Shown here piece after piece: positions 16,364-26,539 of a stretch of DNA of 64,000 nt. The position numbers and the translations under genes were made by a program. The stretch's first letter is position 1; every line of letters begins with the position of its first letter. The notes under the pieces were generated by a model. It saw nothing but the letters and a program-made list of their open reading frames with translations. It had not been told where the DNA came from and made no database searches. Source of the stretch: Deinococcus metalli (GTDB taxonomy: Bacteria > Deinococcota > Deinococci > Deinococcales > Deinococcaceae); NCBI RefSeq assembly GCF_014201805.1, contig NZ_JACHFK010000016.1:13378-77377 (forward strand), read 5' to 3'.

Positions 16364-17905
16364 ATGAAAAAGATTCTGCCCGTGTTCGCTGCCCTGTCCA
16401 TCCCGATGATCCTCGCCTCCTGCGGCACCGCGTTCACCCCCGCTGCCACCGCCAGCAAGGGGCCGCTCGTGTCCCTGCGGTTGAATATGGGCCTGGGTGC
16501 CCAGGGCCTCCCCACCGGCGGCTTTGCAGTTGCCGGCGCTCACCTGAAGGTCAAGGTGGCCGACAGCGCCGGCCAGCCCGTGACCTTCACGGACGGCGTG
16601 TACGCTCCCGCCGGCAACGGCGACGCCTTCCTGACCCTGAACGCTGCCAACAACTTCGGCGCCACGGTCCTGCTGCCCAAGGGCCAGTACACCTTCGAGA
16701 CCATCAGCAAGGACGGCCCGGACGAGCAGAACACCACCGGCACCCTGCTGGCCTACTCCAAGACCGCACTGACCACCGTGGACGCCAGCACGCCCAACGT
16801 CCGCCTGAGCGTGCACGCGGTCATGGACGCCCTGAACTCCGACCTGACCTTTGCGCTGCCCACCGAGGACGTGTACACCAACGACACCCTCGATCTGCGC
16901 CTGCACGTCCGCACCAGCGGCGTGGACGGCACGTCCTTCACCGTGCCCACCAGCGACTTCAGCGTCGGCAACTACAGCGCCACGAATGGCACCCTGAACA
17001 CCAGCACGGCCAGCAAACTCGGCGTGAGCGTCCTTGCCACCGGCCTGAGCAGCGACCCCAGCGTGACCGTCAGCGTGCCCGTGACCGGCTGGGTGCGCGA
17101 CGGCGACGCAGAAACGGCGTCGGTGCAGACGCAGACCGTGACCTTCACCCACAAGGTGATCAGCGGCGTGGTGACCATCGACGTGATGCCGCCCAGCGCC
17201 ACCGTGGCGCCCCTGAAGGCGAACCTGAACGCGAACGTGACGGTGATGGGCACGGCCGGGGATGACCGTGCGGTGACGGAAGCGCGCCTGTACGACGGCA
17301 CGACGCTGGTGGCGAGCACGGACGCCAGCGAGCAGGGCGAGGCGGTCTCGACCCTGAGCTTCCCCGACGGTGAAGGGAACTGGACGGCCCAGTGGACGCC
17401 CATGACTGCCGGCGACCACACGCTGACGCTGATTGTGAATGACGCGGCGGGCAACGAGACGCGGGTGGACCAGTCGGTGACGGTGGCGGCGCAGGTCATC
17501 GGGCCGGAAGTGGTGTTCAACTCGGCAACGAGTGGCACGCACTACACCCTGCAGCCGGGCGAGACCAAGACGTTTCGCAGCGCGCCGAGCCTGAACATCG
17601 ACGGGTACAACGGGTACTACGCGGTCGTCCAGCAGTACATCTTTGACGCGGGCTGGTGGGACGATAGCAACTCCGACTGCTACTCCGGCACGACCTTCGA
17701 GTTCAGCGCGGTCGATGCGGCCACGGGCCAGCCGGTGAGTGTAAATCAACAGTACGCGAGTTGCTATGTCGGCGAGCACTACAGCCGGTACTACGGCTCG
17801 CCGTCGGGGGATGCCCAGGCAGAGCGCCCGATGATCTTCACGGTGAAGAACGTGTCGAACGTGCCTCGTGACGTCGTCACTTACCTGTATGAAGTCATGT
17901 ATTGA
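16364..17905 (+). CDS. Modular lipoprotein, paralogue 1 of 4
   Basis: 513 residues. A lipoprotein signal peptide ends in the lipobox LASC. Residues about 25-250 form a module shared with the next three genes; shared words include HLKVKVAD, LLPKGQYTFE and LAYSK (LAYG in the others). Next comes an Ig-like domain (about 255-375, GTAGDDRAVTEARLYDG ... WTAQWTPMTAGDHTLTL). The last 130 residues (VVFNSATSGTHYTL...) are unique to this copy, Tyr/Asp-rich and with two cysteines. It is anchored in an envelope membrane. The start follows a strong ribosome binding site (GGAAGGA). It has its own promoter and terminator. Function unknown; the modular layout suggests surface binding. Confidence 0.85.
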   Translation: MKKILPVFAALSIPMILASCGTAFTPAATASKGPLVSLRLNMGLGAQGLPTGGFAVAGAHLKVKVADSAGQPVTFTDGVYAPAGNGDAFLTLNAANNFGATVLLPKGQYTFETISKDGPDEQNTTGTLLAYSKTALTTVDASTPNVRLSVHAVMDALNSDLTFALPTEDVYTNDTLDLRLHVRTSGVDGTSFTVPTSDFSVGNYSATNGTLNTSTASKLGVSVLATGLSSDPSVTVSVPVTGWVRDGDAETASVQTQTVTFTHKVISGVVTIDVMPPSATVAPLKANLNANVTVMGTAGDDRAVTEARLYDGTTLVASTDASEQGEAVSTLSFPDGEGNWTAQWTPMTAGDHTLTLIVNDAAGNETRVDQSVTVAAQVIGPEVVFNSATSGTHYTLQPGETKTFRSAPSLNIDGYNGYYAVVQQYIFDAGWWDDSNSDCYSGTTFEFSAVDAATGQPVSVNQQYASCYVGEHYSRYYGSPSGDAQAERPMIFTVKNVSNVPRDVVTYLYEVMY

Positions 17906-17948
17906 TGACGTTGGCTGGTATGTAGGGCCAGAAATTACCGCCTATTAA

Positions 17949-17986
17949 ACAACTGCGCTCCTCGTGGGCATTGGGAGCGCAGTTGT
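17949..17986 (+). terminator. Terminator between lipoprotein paralogues 1 and 2
   Basis: ACAACTGCGCTCC pairs with GGAGCGCAGTTGT, a perfect 13-bp stem with a 12-base loop, followed by TGCTT. A second smaller stem (TGCCGC/GCGGCA) lies just downstream. The region is clearly AT-richer than its surroundings. Confidence 0.8.
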
Positions 17987-18097
17987 TGCTTATGTGCCCA
18001 CGATATGAATTTTGGGCTGCCGCATTTTAATGAGGCGGCATTTAAGTATTTAAGTATGACCGAAAATGAGAAAAACCCCGCGTTCCTAGGGTAAAAC

Positions 18098-18174
18098 GTC
18101 AGAAAGCTGTCCAGATGAACTTCCTAGACTCTTGACACAGACAAGTCCGCTCCATGTTGGACGAAGGAAGGCCC
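18098..18174 (+). promoter_or_regulatory. Promoter and 5' hairpin of lipoprotein operon
   Basis: GTCAGAAA (18098) and -10 TAGACT (18125-18130) repeat the layout seen at 16286. Just before the ribosome binding site, GTCC and GGAC frame a 10-base loop (about 18147-18164), as they also do before paralogue 1 (GTCCGG...CTGGAC). The shared features suggest co-regulation. Confidence 0.5.
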
Positions 18175-20109
18175 ATGAAATCCATTCCAGTTCTCGCCGC
18201 CCTCTCGCTTCCCCTCCTGCTCGCCGCGTGTGGGCAGAACGCCGCCCCCACGGCCGCCGCGTCCAGCGGCAGCACCACGGCGCTCACCCTCCGCGCGCCC
18301 TTCGCCGGCATCAAAGCGCAGGGTGTGCCCTCGGACGGCAGCGGCGCCAGCACGGTCACGACCATCCGCGTGAAGGTCCGGGACGCCAACGGCCAGCTGG
18401 TGCACTTCGACGGCCAGAACGTCTTCCGGGCAGACGGTGCCCAGGACGTCGTGACCCTCACGAGCGCCGCGCCCAGCGCCACGGTGCTGCTGCCCAAGGG
18501 CACCTATTCCTTCGAGAGCGCCGGCACCTCGGCGGGCGGCACGTTCCTTGCCTACGGGATGAACGCCGGCGTGGACCTCAGCGCCCCCGTGAACAGCGCG
18601 GTCGTCCTGGGCGTGCATGCCCTGGCGGACCAGACCACCACCACCTTTGCCGACAAGATGGGCTGGACGGCCGTCGTGACCCAGGACATCCTGGACGTGC
18701 GCCTGAACGTGCTGAACGTGGATGGCACGCTGGTGCCCAGCAGTGACTACGACGCGCCCACGTACCAGATCGTGGACGCAAACGGCCAGCCCGTGAGTGG
18801 CGAGGCCACCGTGCTGGGCGGCAGCAAGCTGGGTGCCCGCGTGCAGGCCATCGGCACCACTGCCACCACGGACCTGTACGTCAAGGCCACCACGCAGGCG
18901 TGGCAGGCCACGGGTCCGGACACCGCCGCCAAGTCCGTCTTCACCAAGACCTTCCGGATCGCCTTCGCCAAGACCGGCCTGGCCGTCGACATGCAGGCGC
19001 CCAAGGTCAGCTTTGGCGGGACGGGGGCATCTGTGACTGCCGGGCAGGCGATCACGCTGAGTGGCACGGCCAGCGACGACTCCGGCAATGTGGCCAGCAT
19101 CCGCGTGTACAACGGTATCGAACTGATCGGCAGCACCGATTCCACCGAGTTCGGCACGAACGGCGTGGGCGAGGTCAGCTTTGCCAGCGGCGCGTGGACG
19201 CTGAACTGGACCCCCAGCCGCAGCGGCACGCCCGACATCACCGTGGTTGCCGCCGACAAGGCTGGAAACGAGGGCCGGCCGGTGGTGCTGAAGTTCGGCA
19301 AGACCTTCCGTGCTGCAGGTATCTGGTCGAGCGTCGCCGTGAAGCAGGACGGCACGGTCGCGGCGTGGGGCGATTCTGGCAATGGTGAAAGCAACGTTCC
19401 TGCTGGTCTGAACAGTGTCGTTAGCGTGGCCAACAGCTGGTATCACGAACTGGCCCTCAAGAGCGACGGGACCGTGGTGGGGTGGGGTGCGAACTGGTCT
19501 GGCCAGACGAACGTGCCCGCCGGCCTGAACAACGTGATCGCCGTTGCGACCGGCTACTCCCACAGCCTGGCCCTGAAGAGCGACGGCACTGTGGTCCAGT
19601 GGGGCGACATGGATCCTGTACCGGCCGGGTTGGATCATGTGGTGTCGATCGCTGCCCACTACTACAGCAGCCTGGCCCTGAAGAGCGACGGCACCGTGGT
19701 GCAGTGGGGCTGGAACATCTGCGCTCCCGTCCCTGACGGCCTGAGCAATGTCGTGGCCATCGCTGCCAGCGAATGCAGCGCCCTTGCGCTGAAGAGTGAC
19801 GGCACGGTGGTGGCGTGGGGTGGGAATGGCTACGGTCAGGACACTATTCCGGCGGGCCTGAACAATGTGGTCGCCATTGCTTCAGGGTATGGCCACAACC
19901 TGGCCCTGAAGAGCGACGGGACCGTGGTGGGGTGGGGTGCGAACTGGTCTGGCCAGACGGACGTGCCCGCCAACCTGAACAACGTGGTCGCTATCTCAGG
20001 GGGCTATGAGCACAGCCTGGCCCTGAAGAGCGACGGTTCCATCGTGGGCTGGGGCAGCAACGGTAACGGCCAGCTCAACATCCCCGCCGGCCCCTACCGC
20101 CTGCCCTGA
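18175..20109 (+). CDS. Modular lipoprotein with RCC1-type beta-propeller, paralogue 2 of 4
   Basis: 644 residues from the ATG that follows GAAGGAAGGCCC. The lipobox is LAAC. The common N-terminal module (about 25-260) holds FDGQNVF and LLPKGTYSFES, followed by the Ig-like domain (GTASDDSGNVASIRVYNG ... WTLNWTPS). From about residue 380 there are seven repeats of about 50 residues, each centred on DGTVVxWG and ending in a VPAGLNNVVAIA-like stretch, the pattern of RCC1/BLIP-II seven-bladed propellers. Such propellers usually bind proteins. No enzymatic residues are evident. Location: envelope, lipid-anchored. First gene of a five-gene operon reaching 24357. Confidence 0.87.
   Translation: MKSIPVLAALSLPLLLAACGQNAAPTAAASSGSTTALTLRAPFAGIKAQGVPSDGSGASTVTTIRVKVRDANGQLVHFDGQNVFRADGAQDVVTLTSAAPSATVLLPKGTYSFESAGTSAGGTFLAYGMNAGVDLSAPVNSAVVLGVHALADQTTTTFADKMGWTAVVTQDILDVRLNVLNVDGTLVPSSDYDAPTYQIVDANGQPVSGEATVLGGSKLGARVQAIGTTATTDLYVKATTQAWQATGPDTAAKSVFTKTFRIAFAKTGLAVDMQAPKVSFGGTGASVTAGQAITLSGTASDDSGNVASIRVYNGIELIGSTDSTEFGTNGVGEVSFASGAWTLNWTPSRSGTPDITVVAADKAGNEGRPVVLKFGKTFRAAGIWSSVAVKQDGTVAAWGDSGNGESNVPAGLNSVVSVANSWYHELALKSDGTVVGWGANWSGQTNVPAGLNNVIAVATGYSHSLALKSDGTVVQWGDMDPVPAGLDHVVSIAAHYYSSLALKSDGTVVQWGWNICAPVPDGLSNVVAIAASECSALALKSDGTVVAWGGNGYGQDTIPAGLNNVVAIASGYGHNLALKSDGTVVGWGANWSGQTDVPANLNNVVAISGGYEHSLALKSDGSIVGWGSNGNGQLNIPAGPYRLP
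19461..19959 (+). repeat. Near-identical DNA repeat within the RCC1 propeller
   Basis: 49 bases at 19461-19509 recur unchanged at 19911-19959 (450 bases, three blades, later). The high DNA identity, beyond the protein pattern, points to recent duplication or gene conversion within the propeller. Confidence 0.75.
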
Positions 20110-20162
20110 GCGCGGGCCGGTCCGCTGCGCCGACGTCCTTTCCACAGACCCCTGGAGTTTCC

Positions 20163-21287
20163 ATGCGCCATGCCCACCTTGCCCTGACTGCCGCCACCCT
20201 GGCCCTGACCCTCGCGGCCTGCGGTCACTCCACCACGCCCTCTCCGTCGGCCAGCGCCGACTTCGTGACCCTGAGCCTGCGGGCGCCCTTTGCGCCCGTT
20301 ACCTCCCAGGGTCTGCCCGGCGCAGACGGCCGCAGCCCCGTCGATCACCTGAAGGTGAAGGTGTACGACGCCCAGCAGAAGGCGGTGACGTTCGACGGCC
20401 AGAACGTGTACCAGCAGGGGGGTCCGCAGGCGTTCCTGACCCTCGATGCCGCGCACCCCAGCGCCACGGCGCTGCTGCCCAAGGGCACGTACTCCTTCGA
20501 GAACGTCGGTACGGCCGGTGCGGGCGGCACCTTTCTCGCGTATGGCCGCAACGACGATCAGGACCTGAGTGCCGACAGCCCCAGCGTGACCCTCGACCTG
20601 CACGCCCTGATCGATCCGGACACGCTGGCCCTGAACACGTACCTGCCGGTCAAGTACGCCTTCACGCAGGACGTGCTCGACCTGCGCCTGCAGGCCCGGA
20701 CGCCGGTGGCCGGCGAAGCCAGCCTGCCCGTGCCGACGAACGATTACGAAGTCACGTACGCGGCGTCGCTGGCCGAAGTCCTGGGCAGCAGTCCGCTGGG
20801 CGCGCGGGTGAAGGTGCTCGGTCAGACAGGCGCCGCGACCATCGACACGACCGCCACGGTGAGCGGCTGGATGGCCGACGGCGCCGAGACGGCCAGCTGG
20901 CGCAGCGTGCCGGTCACCGCGCACGTGGCCCTGGGCAGCAGCTCCATCGGCGCGGATGTGGGGGCGCCGACGGCCAGCGTCGACGTGCCGGCGGGTGCTA
21001 CGGCCGGACTCGCCGGAGTCCTGACCGGCGCAGCCAGTGACGCCGAGACCGGTATCGCCGCGGTACGCGTATTCGACGGGTCCACCCTGATCGGCAGCAC
21101 CGACAGCGCCGACGGCGTGTCCGCAGTGACCTTCGCGCTGGACGGCGAGCTGAGCACCAGCGACCACTGGACCCTGTCCTGGACGCCGAGCACGGCTGGC
21201 CCGCACGACCTGACGGTGGTCGTGGAGGACATGCGCGGCAACGAAACCTGGAAGCAGCAGACCGTCACGGTCGGCCAGTTCGACTGA
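20163..21287 (+). CDS. Modular lipoprotein, paralogue 3 of 4 (short form)
   Basis: 374 residues. Lipoprotein signal with lipobox LAAC. The shared module carries DHLKVKVYD, FDGQNVYQ, LLPKGTYSFEN and GGTFLAYG; the Ig-like domain follows (GAASDAETGIAAVRVFDG ... WTLSWTPSTAGPHDLTVVVED), and the protein stops right after it. So this copy has the core of the family with no extra C-terminal module, which defines the minimal unit. A CTGGAG ribosome binding site precedes it, 53 bases after the previous gene. No function is known. Confidence 0.85.
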   Translation: MRHAHLALTAATLALTLAACGHSTTPSPSASADFVTLSLRAPFAPVTSQGLPGADGRSPVDHLKVKVYDAQQKAVTFDGQNVYQQGGPQAFLTLDAAHPSATALLPKGTYSFENVGTAGAGGTFLAYGRNDDQDLSADSPSVTLDLHALIDPDTLALNTYLPVKYAFTQDVLDLRLQARTPVAGEASLPVPTNDYEVTYAASLAEVLGSSPLGARVKVLGQTGAATIDTTATVSGWMADGAETASWRSVPVTAHVALGSSSIGADVGAPTASVDVPAGATAGLAGVLTGAASDAETGIAAVRVFDGSTLIGSTDSADGVSAVTFALDGELSTSDHWTLSWTPSTAGPHDLTVVVEDMRGNETWKQQTVTVGQFD

Positions 21288-21344
21288 CCCTCCGCCCAGG
21301 CCGTCTTTCCCGCGTCCTTCCCTGACCTGTCCCAGAGGCTAGCC

Positions 21345-22490
21345 ATGACCCACAGATCCGCGTTCCTCCTGACCCTGACCTTCGCCCTCGCGGCCTGCTC
21401 GCAGGCCCCGCAGGCGCCCCATGCTGCGGCCACGCCGGCCGCGTCCAGCCTCACGGCCGTCACCCTGAGCGTGCCCCTGCGCGGCGCGCTGACCCGCCAG
21501 GGCCTGCCGACCGCCGACAGCGGTGCCAGCCTCGTTGACACCCTGAAGGTGAAGATCAAGGACGCCAGCGGCACGCCCGTGACCTTCGACGGCCAGAACG
21601 TGTACCAGGCCGGCGGCGCGCAGGACAGCATCCTGCTGACCAAGGCGTCCAGCAGCGTGCAGGTGCTGCTGCCCGTTGGCACGTACACCTTCGAGACGGC
21701 CGGCACGGCCAGCACGGGAGAATTCCTCGCGTACGGCCTGAGTGCCCCGCAGGCGGTGACGCGCGACAGCCAGAGCGTTGATCTGGCGCTGCACACGCTG
21801 CTCGATCCGTCGGCCGTGAAGGTGGCGTTCGCCGCGAGCAGCATCCAGCCGGGCGACGCACTGGACGCCCGCGTGACCGTTCTCACCCATGACCTCGGTG
21901 GCGTGCGCGTGAACGTGCCCACCGGCGACTACAGCGTGTCGTACCGCGCCGAGGGGGGCAGCGTCGTGGCCCAGAGCAAACTGGGGGCCCGCGTGCAGAA
22001 CGCCACGGCCGCCCCCGGCGGCCTCGGTGTGGTGGCCGACGTGCAGGGCTGGGTGGCCACGGGACCGGACACGGCCGCCCTGGACACCGTCACCGTGGGT
22101 GATAGCGTGCCCGTTGCCACCACCCTGACGGCCGGCCTGTACGAGGAGAACGATCCCGCCATCCAGTACACGGGTGCGTGGACGCGCAACGACAACCATC
22201 CGCCCTCGCACGGCGGCACGGACGAGTACACGTCCACCTCCGGCGACAGCGTGCTGTTTGCGTTCCAGGGTACTGGCCTGTCGGTCTATGTGAACCGGTA
22301 TCCCGGTGCGGGCGTGTACGCCATCTACCTGGACGGCGAGTACGTGACCGACTTCAACGCCTACAACAGCGTGGAGGCGGCGCAGTCCGAGATGTACCGC
22401 CTGGATACCCTCGATCCGGCCGTGTCCCATACCGTGAAGCTGGTGTGCGTGTCGCCGAACTGCGTGCTCGACTACGTGGAAGTCCGCTGA
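21345..22490 (+). CDS. Modular lipoprotein, paralogue 4 of 4, with jelly-roll-like C-terminus
   Basis: 381 residues. Lipobox LAAC. The common N-terminal module is present (DTLKVKIKD, FDGQNVYQ, LLPVGTYTFE, EFLAYG), but the Ig-like domain seen in the other copies is replaced. The last 120 residues (IQYTGAWTRND ... FAFQGTGLSVYVNR ... YAIYLDGEYV) resemble a beta-sandwich often found at the end of secreted carbohydrate-active proteins. Glycan binding is therefore a reasonable guess, not shown. The stop overlaps the next start (TGATG), so the two are translationally coupled. Confidence 0.85.
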   Translation: MTHRSAFLLTLTFALAACSQAPQAPHAAATPAASSLTAVTLSVPLRGALTRQGLPTADSGASLVDTLKVKIKDASGTPVTFDGQNVYQAGGAQDSILLTKASSSVQVLLPVGTYTFETAGTASTGEFLAYGLSAPQAVTRDSQSVDLALHTLLDPSAVKVAFAASSIQPGDALDARVTVLTHDLGGVRVNVPTGDYSVSYRAEGGSVVAQSKLGARVQNATAAPGGLGVVADVQGWVATGPDTAALDTVTVGDSVPVATTLTAGLYEENDPAIQYTGAWTRNDNHPPSHGGTDEYTSTSGDSVLFAFQGTGLSVYVNRYPGAGVYAIYLDGEYVTDFNAYNSVEAAQSEMYRLDTLDPAVSHTVKLVCVSPNCVLDYVEVR

Positions 22491-22957
22491 TGCGCCGCCA
22501 CGTGATCCTGGCCGGGGCGCTGCTGGCGCTGGGCGGCATGGCCGGCGCGCACCCTGTCGAGGTCGGTGCCAGCGTGGGCCTGCCCCGTGCGGACATCGTG
22601 CCCGTGGACCTGAGCGTGACCTCGCCGCTGCTCAATGCCGGCGACGCGACGGTGTGGGGCCGTGCGGACGTCACCTTCGGGCTGGGCACCACCCTGACGC
22701 CCGCGTTCGGTGCGTCGCTGATCGCGCAGCCGGCCGAGCGCTACGGCGCGTTCCGGCCCTTCGTCGGGGCGGGCGCCACCACCATCTCCTCGACCTCGGG
22801 TCTGGAACTGCGTCCGGTCGTGCTGGCCGGCCTGCAGACCCGCTTTGACCGCCTTGGCGTGCGCCTCGACGGCGCCATGATCTTCACGGACTACGGCCCG
22901 CGCGTGAACGCCGCGCTGGGCCTGACCTACCGCTTCGACCTCGGAGGCTCCAAATGA
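22490..22957 (+). CDS. Small secreted beta-rich protein, possible outer-membrane barrel
   Basis: 155 residues. Signal peptide about residues 1-20 (LAGALLALGGMAGA). The mature part alternates polar and hydrophobic residues in short strands (ATVWGRADVTFGLG, LRPVVLAGLQTRF, VNAALGLTYRFDL), as in small outer-membrane barrels, though the number of strands is low. Its start overlaps the stop of the upstream lipoprotein and its end overlaps the next gene (ATGA), so it is tightly tied to the lipoprotein cluster. Not recognised as a named family. Confidence 0.75.
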   Translation: MRRHVILAGALLALGGMAGAHPVEVGASVGLPRADIVPVDLSVTSPLLNAGDATVWGRADVTFGLGTTLTPAFGASLIAQPAERYGAFRPFVGAGATTISSTSGLELRPVVLAGLQTRFDRLGVRLDGAMIFTDYGPRVNAALGLTYRFDLGGSK

Positions 22958-24357
22958 ACCGGCTCCCCCTCACCTTCGTGCTGCTGGGCGGCCTGCTCGC
23001 CTCCTGCGGCGGCACCGGCTCCGGCAGCGTGAGCATCATCGGCGTGGACCCCAGGGGTGAACTGACGGTGGACGTGAGCGGCCTGCCGTCGGGCGCCGCC
23101 GCCGACGTCACAGTGCAGAGCAAGTTCGGCAGCGTGGACCTGACCGGCGGCCAGGTGCTCCGGGACCTGCCACTGGGCACGTACTCGGTCAGCGCGCGGA
23201 CCGTCATGGCCGACGGCGCGCCGTACCTGGCCGTGGTCACGCCCGAGCAGACCACCTTCACCGAGAAGACGCTCCGCGCCACCGTGAAGGTGCAGTACGA
23301 CCTGCCCCTCGTCGGCGCGCTGACGCTGAACGTCGCCGGCGTGCCGGCCGGTCAGAGCACCATGCTGCACCTGAATGGCCCGGACGGCTTCACCAAGACC
23401 CTGCCCGGCGTGGCCACCCAGACGCTGGAGGACCTCGCTCCCGGCACCTACACCCTGACGGCCGACGCGATCCGCGACCAGGACTTCACATACCCGGCCG
23501 CCATCCAGCCCACGACCATCACGGTGCAGCGTGGGCGCACCGCCGTGGGCAACGTCAGCTTCGCCCGCGACCCGCGCTACGGCAACCTGGGCCTGCGCGT
23601 GCTGGGCCTGCCGGACGGCGTGACCGGCGTGGTCACCGCCCAGATGGCCGGCGGCGCGCCGCGCACCCGCAGCGGCTCCGGCCTCCTGACGGACCTGCCG
23701 GTCGGCACCTACGCCCTGACGCCCGCCGACGCCCACACCAGCGGCCTGACATACCGCGCGCCCGGCAGCTCGGTCGCCGTGCCGTCCGCCTCGACCGCCT
23801 TCGCGGACGTCACGTACGCGCCCATCACCGGCCGCCTGCGCGTTGTGGTGAACAGCCCCGTGCCGGTGCCCGCCGGCGTGGTCAGCGTGACCGGCACGGC
23901 CCAGGCCAGCGTGGGCGTGACCGCCACCACCACCCTCGACGACCTCGTGCCCGGCGACTACGCCGTGCAGGCCGCGACCTTCCAGGCGGGCGGCTGGACG
24001 TACGTGTCCACCGTCACGCCCGGGACGGCCAGTGTGGTGGCCGGGAACACGGCCGGCGCGACCGTCACGTACCTGCCGCTGGTCACGCAGCCGGGGCTGA
24101 AGCGCGACTTCACCCCGCCGGCCCTGACCCTGGACGGCCTGGACGGCGACGTGCTGTACGGCACCGCCAGCGACGCCGAAGGCAGCGTGACGGTGCAGGT
24201 CTATGTGGGCACTGAGCACCTGGGCGACGTGACTCCGGTGAACGGTCAGTGGAGCCTGACGTGGCCCGCCAGCCAGAGCGGCGCCACCGATGTGACCGTG
24301 ATCGCCACCGACGCCAGCGGCAACAGCAGCCGCGTGACCGGCACCTTCGGCCGCTGA
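22954..24357 (+). CDS. Lipoprotein with four carboxypeptidase-regulatory-like repeats and an Ig-like end
   Basis: 467 residues. Lipobox LASC near residue 18. Four repeats of about 85-90 residues follow, each with the frame GxLxVxVxGLPxG ... LxDLxPGTYxVxA ... VTPxxxTV, the pattern of carboxypeptidase-regulatory or SpaA-type beta-sandwiches. The last 90 residues repeat the Ig-like unit of the upstream paralogues (GTASDAEGSVTVQVYVG ... WSLTWPASQSGATDVTVIATD), linking this gene to the family although its N-terminal module differs. It ends the operon. It looks like an extended, structural or adhesive stalk. Confidence 0.85.
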   Translation: MNRLPLTFVLLGGLLASCGGTGSGSVSIIGVDPRGELTVDVSGLPSGAAADVTVQSKFGSVDLTGGQVLRDLPLGTYSVSARTVMADGAPYLAVVTPEQTTFTEKTLRATVKVQYDLPLVGALTLNVAGVPAGQSTMLHLNGPDGFTKTLPGVATQTLEDLAPGTYTLTADAIRDQDFTYPAAIQPTTITVQRGRTAVGNVSFARDPRYGNLGLRVLGLPDGVTGVVTAQMAGGAPRTRSGSGLLTDLPVGTYALTPADAHTSGLTYRAPGSSVAVPSASTAFADVTYAPITGRLRVVVNSPVPVPAGVVSVTGTAQASVGVTATTTLDDLVPGDYAVQAATFQAGGWTYVSTVTPGTASVVAGNTAGATVTYLPLVTQPGLKRDFTPPALTLDGLDGDVLYGTASDAEGSVTVQVYVGTEHLGDVTPVNGQWSLTWPASQSGATDVTVIATDASGNSSRVTGTFGR

Positions 24358-24368
24358 ATCTGCCTTGC

Positions 24369-24402
24369 GCGGGCCGCCGGACGTGTTGGTCCGGCGGCCC
24401 GC
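24369..24402. terminator. Bidirectional terminator after the lipoprotein operon
   Basis: Perfect 14-bp stem, GCGGGCCGCCGGAC with GTCCGGCGGCCCGC, and a 6-base loop, between converging genes. Confidence 0.8.
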
Positions 24403-24403
24403 G

Positions 24404-24994
24404 TCAGTGCCGGTCGACTGTCACGACCCGCAGGTGCAGCGTGTCCTGCACGGGAAAGTGTGCTGTGGTCGCTGTGAAGGCCAGCCCGTACGACTGTGTC
24501 AGTGCCCGCGCATCCGCTGCGGTGACCGTCACCGGGAGGCGGATGTCCAGGAAGGCGTCCGCTGCGTCCACTTCACTCGTCGGCTCCACCTGGCCCAGCG
24601 CGCGCCACGTTGCATGCAGGTGCTCGGGTCCGTGGGCCGCCACGACCAGCCGTCCACCCGGCCGCAGCACCCGCCACGCCTCGGCCAGCGCGGCGTCTGG
24701 CTGGCCCACGTGAGCCAGCGTCCGCACCATCACCACCACGTCGAAATTCGCATCCGGGAAGGGGAGGGCGTGCGCACCGGCATGGCGCACGCCCTCGCCG
24801 CCTGCTGGATCGAGCCCCTCCAAGCGCCCCGTGTGTCCCCGCGCCCGCAGCAGCCGGAGCAGACGCCCATCCCCCGCACCCACGTCCAGGACGTCCAGCG
24901 TAGGGGAGAGCTTCAGCGCGTCCAGCAGCGGCCCCTCCGGCCACGGCTGACCGCACAGGCGGGAGAGGAGGGCGTCACGACGGGCGAGGATCAT
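24404..24994 (-). CDS. Class I SAM-dependent methyltransferase
   Basis: 196 residues. The SAM-binding motif I is [14 protein letters not shown], with the acidic residue of motif II in EGLDPAG; later [21 protein letters not shown] and [18 protein letters not shown] match the UbiE/Methyltransf_11 layout. It is shorter than most and has no accessory domain, so the substrate (small molecule, quinone or protein) cannot be told. It stands alone, with its stop immediately against the shared terminator. Confidence 0.85.
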   Translation of the reverse strand: MILARRDALLSRLCGQPWPEGPLLDALKLSPTLDVLDVGAGDGRLLRLLRARGHTGRLEGLDPAGGEGVRHAGAHALPFPDANFDVVVMVRTLAHVGQPDAALAEAWRVLRPGGRLVVAAHGPEHLHATWRALGQVEPTSEVDAADAFLDIRLPVTVTAADARALTQSYGLAFTATTAHFPVQDTLHLRVVTVDRH

Positions 24995-25055
24995 GTGGCC
25001 TCGGCCAGGGAGCGGACATAATGCACGGACCCAACCTACACGCTGCCTGTGACAA

Positions 25056-25082
25056 GTAAAAACCGCCCCCTGAGGAGCGGTC
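25056..25082 (-). terminator. Intrinsic terminator after accC
   Basis: On the minus strand ACCGCTCC pairs with GGGGCGGT around TCAG, followed by a TTTTT run: a classic Rho-independent terminator. Confidence 0.85.
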
Positions 25083-25100
25083 TGTGGCTTGATGCCCGGC

Positions 25101-26447
<1,347 letters not shown>

Positions 26448-26465
26448 GGACTTGCCTCCGGCAAG

Positions 26466-26523
26466 GGTCTGAAGTCGAACGTCCCGAACGTCTGAACACA
26501 CACCTCTGGTTGACGTTCAGACG
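26466..26523 (-). repeat. TCAGAC/GTCTGA repeat and inverted repeat between accB and accC
   Basis: CGTCTGAAC (26489-26497) and GTTCAGACG (26515-26523) form a 9-bp inverted repeat; another GGTCTGAAGTCG lies at 26466-26477. The words match those between aceE/aceF and sufC/sufB. Confidence 0.55.
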
Positions 26524-26539
26524 CCCTGACCCCCAGACC

